The notes beneath the pieces are model-generated. The model had not been told where the DNA came from and searched no databases. It worked only from the letters and a program-made list of their open reading frames with translations. A stretch of 14,405 bases of DNA. Origin: Sphingomonas sp. GTDB taxonomy: Bacteria; Pseudomonadota; Alphaproteobacteria; Sphingomonadales; Sphingomonadaceae. The translations under genes and the position numbers were made by a program. Shown here in pieces: positions 6,886-13,448 of the stretch (position 1 is its first letter; each line of letters begins with the position of its first letter). The stretch is from contig JASLBO010000369.1 of assembly GCA_030146605.1 (NCBI GenBank), forward strand, positions 1-14,405, in the 5' to 3' direction.

Positions 6886-7899
6886 ATGGGGCGAATAGGC
6901 GAACTCGATCTGCCCGAAAGACTGGCGCCGTTCGCGCCGGCCTGGGTGACGCAGCTGCTGTTTGCGCTTCTCTGCGCCGCGGCGGGAGTAGTCGCGCGCG
7001 TGTTCGTCGACATCTTCGCGCCGGGCGCAGGGCCTTTCGCGCTGGGCTACCCCGCGGTATTGGTCGCGGCGTTGTTCGGGCGGTGGCAAGCGGGTGCGGT
7101 GGCCGCGGTGCTGACATTGGCCCATACTTGGTTCTTCCTGCTGCCGCCGCTGAATTCCTTCTACCCCAAGGGCCCGGGCGACGGTTCGCGGCTGCTCGTC
7201 ATCGTCATTGCCTATGTGATCTTGATCGCAGTCGCGGAGACCTTCCGCCGCGCGGTCCGCCGCGCCGCTGCCGAGCGCGACCGCCAGATCGCCGAGCGCG
7301 ACTTGTTCCTCGAGGAATTCGACCACCGCGTGAAGAACAATTTCACGCTCGTCGCCGCTCTGCTCGACATGCAACGCCGTCGCGCCGGCGACGGTGAAAC
7401 CGCCGATGCCTTAGCCAGCGCCCTAGCCCGCGTCGAGAGCATCGCCCGCGCGCATCGCCATCTCTACCGAGGCACCGCGGCGCCGGGAGAGGTCGACATG
7501 GCGGCCTACATCCACGAGCTTTGCGCCGCGCTCGAAGAGGCGCTGTTCCTGCGCGGCGCGATCACGCTCGACTGCGCCGCCGCGCATGCCGCACTCCCGC
7601 GCGACCGGGCAGTATCGATCGGCCTCATCGTCAACGAGCTCGTCACCAACGCCGCCAAGCACGCCTTTGGCGACCGGGTGGATGGCGCGATCAAAGTTGT
7701 CTTCGAGGCGCGCGGGACGGGCTGGCGGCTGATCGTGGCCGACAATGGCGAAGGAATCTCTCCCGTCGCCATAGCAAAGCGCCGTGGCGGCGGGCTGGGC
7801 CATCGGCTGATCGAAGGCTTTGTCCGCCAGGCCCGCGGGACGATCCGGACCGAGAGCGGACCCGACGGGACGACGGTCAGGGTGGATCTGGAGGCCTGA
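6886..7899 (+). CDS. Membrane sensor histidine kinase, DUF4118-like sensor plus HisKA_2
   Basis: This 337-residue inner-membrane kinase should autophosphorylate on histidine and pass the phosphate to a response regulator not encoded here. About four membrane segments fill the N-terminal third (roughly 20-43, 52-66, 70-88, 102-119), in the compact arrangement of DUF4118 (KdpD-like) sensors with little periplasmic sequence. A charged helix (120-145) leads to the HisKA_2 box 'EFDHRVKNNF' with His147 as phosphoacceptor. The ATP-binding domain has the N box 'NELVTNAAKHAF' (Asn250), the G1 box 'DNGEGI' (from Asp286) and the G2 box 'GGGLGHRLI'. In alphaproteobacteria, 'HRVKNN' kinases often feed the PhyR-NepR general stress pathway or single-domain regulators, so that is a reasonable but unproven output. 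The upstream FNR-like site suggests oxygen-linked expression. Confidence 0.9.
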   Translation: MGRIGELDLPERLAPFAPAWVTQLLFALLCAAAGVVARVFVDIFAPGAGPFALGYPAVLVAALFGRWQAGAVAAVLTLAHTWFFLLPPLNSFYPKGPGDGSRLLVIVIAYVILIAVAETFRRAVRRAAAERDRQIAERDLFLEEFDHRVKNNFTLVAALLDMQRRRAGDGETADALASALARVESIARAHRHLYRGTAAPGEVDMAAYIHELCAALEEALFLRGAITLDCAAAHAALPRDRAVSIGLIVNELVTNAAKHAFGDRVDGAIKVVFEARGTGWRLIVADNGEGISPVAIAKRRGGGLGHRLIEGFVRQARGTIRTESGPDGTTVRVDLEA

Positions 7900-7918
7900 A
7901 GTTTAGGTTCAAGCGGTC

Positions 7919-7997
7919 GTGCTTCTGCGAAAGCAGGAGCCCAGGGCGACCGAGCCACGCACTTCGTGACTCTGGGCTCCTGCTTCCGCAGGAGCAC
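7919..7997. repeat. Long intergenic inverted repeat between convergent genes
   Basis: The left arm 7919-7944 and right arm 7972-7997 are reverse complements at 24 of 26 positions, separated by 27 bases that include a small CACG...CGTG hairpin. It begins 20 bases after the kinase stop and ends 27 bases before the uup stop. The sequence (GTGCTTCTGCGAAAGCAGG... arm) resembles dispersed palindromic repeats I associate with sphingomonads. As RNA it would form a very stable hairpin in either direction and could protect or terminate both convergent transcripts. No U-tract follows, so it is not a standard intrinsic terminator. Confidence 0.65.
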
Positions 7998-8018
7998 GGC
8001 ATCACTAAACGCCGTGCT
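7993..8018. terminator. Small stem-loop before the uup stop, possible bidirectional terminator
   Basis: AGCACGGC (7993-8000) and GCCGTGCT (8011-8018) form a perfect 8-base stem with a 10-base loop, 5 bases beyond the uup stop. On the plus strand a short GTGGTTT follows; no T-tract follows on the minus strand. Its left arm shares five bases with the 7919-7997 repeat, so the two hairpins compete. The terminator role is tentative. Confidence 0.35.
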
Positions 8019-8023
8019 GTGGT

Positions 8024-9802
8024 TTACCCAAGCGCCTCGACCTGCTCGGCCAGCTCCAGCCAGCGCATTTCCGCAGCCTCCTTCTCGTCGCGCAGCTTGC
8101 CGATACCGTCGCTCAGGCTGGCGAACTTGCCCGGATCGCGCGCATAGAGTTCGGGATCGGCCATCGCCGCCTCGTCCTTCGCGATCTGCGCCTCGATCTC
8201 CTCGATCCGCCTGGGCAGCAGGTCGTAGTCGCGCTGGTCCTTGTAGCTGAGCTTGACCACCTTGGCCTTGGGCGCCGCCATCGGGATCGCCGGCTTGGCG
8301 ACCTTGCGGCCCACCGTACGCTGGGTCCGCTGCGCCACCCAATCGGCATAGCCGCCCACCACGACATCGACCGTCCCCGATCCGTCGAGCCCGAGCGTCA
8401 CCGTCACCGTGCGATCGAGGAAGTCGCGGTCATGGCTGACGATCAATACCGTGCCGGCATAATCCGAGATCACTTCCTGCAGCAGATCCAGCGTCTCGAG
8501 ATCGAGATCGTTGGTCGGTTCGTCGAGCACCAGCAAATTGGAGGGCCGGGCGAATTCGCGCGCCAGCAGCAAGCGCGAGCGCTCGCCGCCCGACAGCGTC
8601 CCGATCTTAGCGTCGGCGAGCCCCGGCTCGAACAGGAACTCCTTGAGATAGCCATGGATGTGCTTGCGCACCCCGAGCACGTCGATCCACTCGCCGCCCT
8701 GGGTGAGCACATCGCGCACCGTCTTGAGCGGATCCATCAGGCTGCGCTGCTGATCGATGAACACCATCTCGAGCGTCTTGGCGAGCCGGATGCTCCCTTC
8801 GTCGGGCTCGAGTGCGCCGGTCAGCAGCTTGAGCAATGTCGTCTTGCCCGCCCCGTTCGCCCCGACGATGCCGATCCGGTCGCCGCGCGTCACCCGCAGC
8901 GTCAGGTCGTCGATGATCGTCCGATCGCCGAAGCGCTTGGTAACGCCCTTGATGTCGATCACCACCTTGGTCTGCGCGCCGTCGCTGCCGATCGCCAATT
9001 TGGCCGAGCCTTGCGGGCCGGTCATCGCCGCGCGGTCGGCGCGCATTTCCTTGAGCTTGGTCAGCCGGCCCTGGTTGCGCCTGCGCCGCCCGGTGACGCC
9101 GCGCAGCAGCCAATGCTCCTCGATCTTGAGCCTGGCGTCGAGCTTCTGCGCGTTGCGCTCCTCATCGGCATACACCGTCTCGGTCCACGCCTCGAACCCG
9201 CCAAAGCCGATCTCCGCGCGGCGAATGGCACCACGGTCCAGCCACAGCGTCTGCCGGGTCAGTTTGGTCAGGAAGGTGCGGTCATGGCTGATCGCAATGA
9301 ACGCGCCCTTGTACCGGCTCAGCCAGCTCTCGAGCCAGTCGATCGCGGCGATATCGAGATGGTTGGTCGGCTCGTCCATCAGCAACACGTCGGGGTTCAT
9401 CGCCAGCGCCCGCGCGATCGCCGCACGCCGCCGCTCGCCGCCCGATGCGGTCGCAGCGTCGCGGCTCAGATCGACGCCCAATTGGTCGGCGATCGCCTCG
9501 ACTTCGTACAGCTCCGGCGCATCGTCACCCTTGAGGCAGAAATCGAGCAGCGTCGCGAGCCCCTCGACGCGGGGGTCCTGCTCCAGGATCACGACATGCG
9601 TGCCGGGGACGATCGTGCGGCGACCCTCGTCGGAATCGATCTGCCCGGCGATCAGGCGAAGCAAGGTCGACTTGCCCGCGCCGTTGCGCCCGATCAGCGC
9701 CAGCCGGTCGCGCTCGCCGATATAGAGATCGAGTCCGCGGAACAGCCAGCCCGAGCCCTGGATCAGCCCGAGGCCCTCATATGCAAGTACAGGTGCAGCC
9801 AT
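8024..9802 (-). CDS. uup: ABC-F family ATPase Uup
   Basis: Uup-type ABC-F proteins are soluble tandem ATPases linked to ribosome function and to DNA transactions; they are not transporters. The 592 residues show two complete cassettes: Walker A GRNGAGKST (38-46), signature SGGER (120-124), Walker B 'VLLMDEPTNHLD' (139-150, Glu144) and switch His173; then GANGAGKTT (314-322), SGGER (404-408), 'LLVLDEPTNDLD' and a second switch His457. The linker has the basic 'RGVTGRRRRNQGRLTKLKEMR' character (about 234-254) that I recall in Uup. A charged C-terminal helical hairpin (about 515-592) corresponds to the Uup C-terminal domain, which favours Uup over EttA. There are no membrane segments. I chose ATG 9802 because family similarity begins at 'MAAPVLAYEG'; an in-frame ATG at 9856 would add 18 unlike residues. 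The Shine-Dalgarno is weak. Confidence 0.9.
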   Translation of the reverse strand: MAAPVLAYEGLGLIQGSGWLFRGLDLYIGERDRLALIGRNGAGKSTLLRLIAGQIDSDEGRRTIVPGTHVVILEQDPRVEGLATLLDFCLKGDDAPELYEVEAIADQLGVDLSRDAATASGGERRRAAIARALAMNPDVLLMDEPTNHLDIAAIDWLESWLSRYKGAFIAISHDRTFLTKLTRQTLWLDRGAIRRAEIGFGGFEAWTETVYADEERNAQKLDARLKIEEHWLLRGVTGRRRRNQGRLTKLKEMRADRAAMTGPQGSAKLAIGSDGAQTKVVIDIKGVTKRFGDRTIIDDLTLRVTRGDRIGIVGANGAGKTTLLKLLTGALEPDEGSIRLAKTLEMVFIDQQRSLMDPLKTVRDVLTQGGEWIDVLGVRKHIHGYLKEFLFEPGLADAKIGTLSGGERSRLLLAREFARPSNLLVLDEPTNDLDLETLDLLQEVISDYAGTVLIVSHDRDFLDRTVTVTLGLDGSGTVDVVVGGYADWVAQRTQRTVGRKVAKPAIPMAAPKAKVVKLSYKDQRDYDLLPRRIEEIEAQIAKDEAAMADPELYARDPGKFASLSDGIGKLRDEKEAAEMRWLELAEQVEALG

Positions 9803-9864
9803 GGCCGGGCACCTAGGGGTCCCGGCGGCCCGCCGCAAGTTGCGCGCTGCTGACACGCGTGTTC

Positions 9865-9869
9865 AGGGG
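9865..9869 (+). promoter_or_regulatory. Ribosome binding site of the PepSY-like gene
   Basis: AGGGG lies 7 bases before the ATG at 9877 and favours that start over ATGs at 9859, 9901 and 9907, none of which has a comparable site. Confidence 0.45.
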
Positions 9870-9876
9870 CTATTCA

Positions 9877-10209
9877 ATGGCCGACCCCTATGCCATTCCG
9901 ATGAAGATGCTGGTTAAGCCTGTTTTCTGCGCGTGTCTGGCTGCCCTCTCGCTGGTCGGGAGCAGCGCGGCGCATGCGCAGGACAGCAACCAGGAAGCCG
10001 CCAGCCAGCGCCGCCTCAAGGGGCAGAATCTGCCAGTCCGCGAAATCGAGCGGCGCGTCGTCCCCCGCATGCCCGGGGCGCAATATCTCGGATTCGATTA
10101 CGATCCTGCAACGGACGTTTACACGCTCAAATTCCTGCGCAATGGATCGGTGATCTGGGTGGATGCCGACGGGCGAACGGGCAACATCATCCGACGCACG
10201 GGCAATTGA
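9877..10209 (+). CDS. Secreted PepSY-like domain protein, first gene of a two-component operon
   Basis: This 110-residue protein has an N-terminal export signal: a lysine-containing start (MKMLVK), a hydrophobic core 'VFCACLAALSLVGSSAAHA' and a likely signal peptidase I site A-H-A before Gln-Asp. The mature part, about 75 residues, carries a PepSY-like pattern: 'REIERRVVPRMPGAQYLGFDYDP' followed by 'YTLKFLRNGSVIWVDADGRTG'. It should act in the periplasm. PepSY proteins often modulate a partner, and the link to a response regulator and sensor kinase suggests it tunes that signalling, which is inference. The start at 9877 is chosen by the AGGGG site; ATG 9901 would give a more compact signal peptide and is a fair alternative. 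The gap to the regulator gene is 33 bases, consistent with one operon. Confidence 0.8.
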   Translation: MADPYAIPMKMLVKPVFCACLAALSLVGSSAAHAQDSNQEAASQRRLKGQNLPVREIERRVVPRMPGAQYLGFDYDPATDVYTLKFLRNGSVIWVDADGRTGNIIRRTGN

Positions 10210-10242
10210 ACCCCGGCACAGCAAGGGCACAGGGACCAACGC

Positions 10243-10911
10243 ATGCGACTTTTGATCGTCGAGGACGAACCCAATCTCGGACAGCAGCTCCGCAACGCGC
10301 TCGAGGGCGCGGGCTATGCGGTCGATCTCGCCACCGATGGCGAGGAGGGGCATTTCCTCGGCTCGACCGAGCAATATGACGCCGTGATCCTCGATCTCGG
10401 CCTGCCCGAGATCGACGGGCTCACGGTGCTCGACCGCTGGCGCAAGGAAGGCAAGACCACGCCGGTACTGGTGCTCACCGCGCGAGACAGCTGGTCGGAC
10501 AAGGTCGCCGGGCTCGACGCTGGTGCCGACGATTATGTCGCCAAGCCGTTCCAGACCGAGGAACTGATCGCCCGCCTCCGCGCGTTGATCCGCCGCGCCT
10601 CGGGCAATGCCTCGGCCGAGTTGATCGCGGGCGACATCCGCCTCGACACCCGTTCGGGCAAGGTCACCAAGGCCGGCGAGCCGGTCAAGCTCACGGCGCA
10701 GGAGTACAAGCTCCTTTCCTATCTGCTCCACCACAAGGGCAAGGTGGTCAGCCGCACCGAGCTGATCGAGCATATCTACGATCAGGATTTCGATCGCGAT
10801 TCGAACACGATCGAGGTGTTCGTCACGCGCATCCGCAAGAAATTGGGTGCCGACGTGATCACGACCATTCGCGGGCTGGGCTACAGCCTCGAGGAACCCG
10901 CGGTCGCCTGA
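10243..10911 (+). CDS. OmpR/PhoB-family response regulator
   Basis: This 222-residue DNA-binding regulator is phosphorylated by its partner kinase, most likely the one encoded next. The receiver domain has the acidic pocket Glu7-Asp8 ('VEDE'), phosphoacceptor Asp51 ('VILDLGLP'), Thr79 and Lys101 ('DDYVAKPF'). The winged-helix domain (about 125-220) has the typical 'LTAQEYKLLSYLLHHKGKVVSR', 'DSNTIEVFVTRIRKKLG' and 'TIRGLGYSL'. It is a normal PhoP/QseB-like size. AGGGA sits a few bases before the ATG. The stop TGA is followed by one base and the kinase ATG, so the two are probably translationally coupled. Target genes cannot be read here; autoregulation of the operon is common for this class. 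Confidence 0.95.
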   Translation: MRLLIVEDEPNLGQQLRNALEGAGYAVDLATDGEEGHFLGSTEQYDAVILDLGLPEIDGLTVLDRWRKEGKTTPVLVLTARDSWSDKVAGLDAGADDYVAKPFQTEELIARLRALIRRASGNASAELIAGDIRLDTRSGKVTKAGEPVKLTAQEYKLLSYLLHHKGKVVSRTELIEHIYDQDFDRDSNTIEVFVTRIRKKLGADVITTIRGLGYSLEEPAVA

Positions 10912-10912
10912 G

Positions 10913-12367
10913 ATGGAATCCGCCGGGGACAGCGTCCCGTCCCCCGTGAGCGACGAGGCGGTCCCCGAGCTGCAGCCGCGGCGCTACGCCCAGGCCACCG
11001 GCTCGGTGAGCCGGCGCATGATACTGATCGCCAGCGCGTGGATCTTCGTGCTGCTGGTCGGCGGTGGCGTCGCGCTCGATCGGGTGCTGACCACCGCGAT
11101 AACTCGCAATTTCGACGAGCAGCTCGACTATCTGCTGACCTCGATGATCGTTTCGGCTGAACTGGGGCCGAGCGGTGAAGTGGTTCTCAACCGCGAGCTC
11201 GCCGATCAGCGTTTCCTCGAACCCGGCTCGGGCGCCTATTGGCAGATCAGCGGCAACGGCTTCGAGCCCTTTCCGTCGCGCTCGCTGTGGGACCGCAAGC
11301 TCCGCGTCAATCAGCGTCACGACGACCGCGAACTCCACATCTACGACAGCGACGAATTCCTGGACAAAACCCCGCGCAAGGATCGCGACCCCAACGATCC
11401 GAGCAATCAGATGCTGCGGATCGCCGAGCGCGACCTCAAGCTTCCCGGCTCGCCGGTGCGCTGGAGATTTCAGGTTGCGCAGAGCCGCGACGGGCTCAAC
11501 GCGCAGATCGCCACCTTGCGCCGGACCCTCGTGCGCAGCTTCGTGCTGCTCGGGCTCGGGCTAATCGTGATGGTCGGGCTGCAGACCTGGTACGGGCTGC
11601 TGCCGCTGCGCAAGGTGCGCTCCGAGATCGCGCGGCTGCGCGCCGGCAAGGCCAAGCGCATCGAGGACCGCATGCCCGCCGAAATCGCGCCGATGGTCGA
11701 GGAATTGAACGCGCTGGTCGAGCATAACGATCGCCAGGCCGAGGAAGCGCGGCGCCACGCCGGCAATCTCGCCCATGCGCTCAAGACGCCGCTCAGCGTG
11801 ATCATCAACGCCGCCGCCGCCGGGCAGGACGATTTGGCCCCCACCGTGATTCGCGAGGCGCGGACGATGCGCCGCCAGATCGACCATCACCTCGCCCGAG
11901 CGCGCGCGGTTGGCCGCCGCGGCAGCGCGCACAGCCGCGCCGCGGTGTGGCCCTCGGTCGAAGCGGTCGAGCGCGCGGTGGCACGGCTCTATCCCAATGT
12001 CCGCCTCGACCTCGACGGCCAGAAGGATCTGATCGCGCATATCGAGCGCCAGGACCTCGACGATCTGCTCGGCAACCTCGTCGAGAACGCGGCTAAATAT
12101 GGCGGCGGCAGCGTGTTCGTCACGGTGCGCGTGGAGGCCGGCTTCGTCGAGATCCTCGTCGAGGACGATGGCAACGGCATCCCCGAGGCCGACCGCATCC
12201 GCATCTTCGATCGCGGCGTCCGGCTCGACAGCGGCAAGCCCGGCACCGGGCTGGGCCTCGCCATCGTCCGCGACGTGGCCGAGATCTATGACGGCACCGT
12301 CAGCCTCGAGGAGAGCGAGGATCTCGGCGGGCTGCTCGTCCGGCTGCGGCTGCCTGCGGCGAGCTAG
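10913..12367 (+). CDS. Sensor histidine kinase, PhoQ-like H-box, two transmembrane segments
   Basis: This 484-residue inner-membrane kinase pairs with the regulator just upstream. After about 35 cytoplasmic residues come TM1 (about 36-56), a periplasmic sensor of about 150 residues (57-207) and TM2 (about 208-230), then a linker and the dimerisation domain. The H box is 'NLAHALKTPLSV' with His288, close to the PhoQ-type pattern. The catalytic domain has the N box 'NLVENAAKYG' (Asn388), the G1 box 'DDGNGIP' (Asp419) and the G2 box 'GTGLGLAIV'. The periplasmic domain is charged, with an acidic stretch 'HDDRELHIYDSDEFLD' (136-151) and 'RKDRDPNDPSN'. Acidic patches can bind cations or cationic peptides in PhoQ, so such a ligand is possible but unproven. 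The TAG stop is one base from the stop of the convergent monooxygenase gene. Confidence 0.93.
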   Translation: MESAGDSVPSPVSDEAVPELQPRRYAQATGSVSRRMILIASAWIFVLLVGGGVALDRVLTTAITRNFDEQLDYLLTSMIVSAELGPSGEVVLNRELADQRFLEPGSGAYWQISGNGFEPFPSRSLWDRKLRVNQRHDDRELHIYDSDEFLDKTPRKDRDPNDPSNQMLRIAERDLKLPGSPVRWRFQVAQSRDGLNAQIATLRRTLVRSFVLLGLGLIVMVGLQTWYGLLPLRKVRSEIARLRAGKAKRIEDRMPAEIAPMVEELNALVEHNDRQAEEARRHAGNLAHALKTPLSVIINAAAAGQDDLAPTVIREARTMRRQIDHHLARARAVGRRGSAHSRAAVWPSVEAVERAVARLYPNVRLDLDGQKDLIAHIERQDLDDLLGNLVENAAKYGGGSVFVTVRVEAGFVEILVEDDGNGIPEADRIRIFDRGVRLDSGKPGTGLGLAIVRDVAEIYDGTVSLEESEDLGGLLVRLRLPAAS

Positions 12368-12368
12368 A

Positions 12369-13355
12369 CTAGAGAGACTGCATCGCCTCGGCGGCGATCG
12401 TCAGGCTCTTCCTGCGCGCTTCATGGTCGAACATCGCGCTGGTCAGGATCAGCTCATCCGCCCCCGTCCGCGCGACAAACGCGCCGAGCTGCTCGCGCAC
12501 CCGGTCCGGCCCGCCGATCGCGCTGGCGGAAAGCACCTGATCGAGCATCGCATTGCCCTGCGCGCCGAGGCTTTCGCGATAGCCGCGCACCGGCGGGGGC
12601 AGCTGGATGCCCTTGCCGGTGCGGATCGCGACGAACGCCTGTTGCTGCGAAGTCGCGAGGAATTCGGCTTCGTCGTCGGTATCGGCGCCGAAGACGTTGA
12701 AGCCGAGCGCCAGATGCGGCTTCTCCAGCACCGCGGAAGGCCGGAAGTTGCGGCGATAGACGTCGCCTGCCTCGTCAATCAGTCCCGGCGCGAAGTGCGA
12801 GGCGAAGGCATAAGGCAGGCCCAGTGCCGCGGCGAGCTGCGCGCCGAACAGGCTCGAGCCGAGAATCCACAATTTGACGTCCGCGCCCGCGCCCGGGGTG
12901 GCGCGGATACCGGTCCGGCCGTCATCGGCGAAATAGCTCTGCAGCTCGACCACGTCCTGCGGGAATTCGCTGCCGTCGCCGCCCATGCCGCGCCGGATCG
13001 CCGCCGCGACCCGCTGGTCCGATCCCGGCGCGCGGCCGAGCCCGAGATCGACGCGGCCCGGAAAGAGCGCGTCGAGCGTGCCGAACTGCTCGGCGACCTG
13101 CAGCGGCGAATGGTTGGGCAGCATGATGCCCCCTGCGCCGATCCGGATCGTCGACGTCGCGGCACCGACATGCGCGATCACCACTGCGGTCGCGGCGCTG
13201 GCGATGCCTTCCATGCCGTGATGCTCGGCAACCCAGTAACGGGCGAAGCCGAGATCCTCGGCATGCCGCGCAAGATCGGCGGCGTTGGCGAGCGCCTGGC
13301 CGGCGGTGCCGCCCTGGACGATGGGGACGAGGTCGAGAAGCGAATATGCGGTCAT
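12369..13355 (-). CDS. LLM-class flavin-dependent monooxygenase, YhbW-like
   Basis: This 328-residue protein belongs to the bacterial luciferase-like superfamily, TIM-barrel flavoenzymes that use reduced FMN and oxygen. It looks like the single-subunit 'luciferase family oxidoreductase group 1' and is very similar from memory to E. coli YhbW (opening 'SLLDL-PI', 'RYW-AEHH', 'IASAAT', '[19 protein letters not shown]', '[11 protein letters not shown]', '[25 protein letters not shown]', 'FDHEAR'). It is cytoplasmic and full-length. The substrate is unknown for this group. The ATG at 13355 fits the family start; the ribosome site is weak. It lies 93 bases downstream of the S8 peptidase gene on the same strand; that gap holds no clear promoter or terminator. 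Confidence 0.92.
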   Translation of the reverse strand: MTAYSLLDLVPIVQGGTAGQALANAADLARHAEDLGFARYWVAEHHGMEGIASAATAVVIAHVGAATSTIRIGAGGIMLPNHSPLQVAEQFGTLDALFPGRVDLGLGRAPGSDQRVAAAIRRGMGGDGSEFPQDVVELQSYFADDGRTGIRATPGAGADVKLWILGSSLFGAQLAAALGLPYAFASHFAPGLIDEAGDVYRRNFRPSAVLEKPHLALGFNVFGADTDDEAEFLATSQQQAFVAIRTGKGIQLPPPVRGYRESLGAQGNAMLDQVLSASAIGGPDRVREQLGAFVARTGADELILTSAMFDHEARRKSLTIAAEAMQSL

Positions 13356-13448
13356 GACCCGGAGATGGGTGGTGTCATGTCCGCACGCCAGCCGAAGCTT
13401 TGCTTTCAGGCGGGCAAGAAGGTTGTTGGGCGGGTGACGATCGGAGGG

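Noticed and set aside
6860..6898. Twelve-codon open frame overlapping the kinase start, considered as a leader peptide
   Set aside because: The AGG before its ATG is directly adjacent with no spacing, and the predicted transcription start lies downstream of it.
8024..9802. uup considered as an antibiotic-resistance ABC-F or a transporter subunit
   Set aside because: The C-terminal charged helical domain and basic linker fit housekeeping Uup, and there are no membrane segments or partner permease.
8432..9853. 473-residue plus-strand open frame opposite uup
   Set aside because: Antisense shadow of a well-conserved ABC-F gene with no family features of its own.
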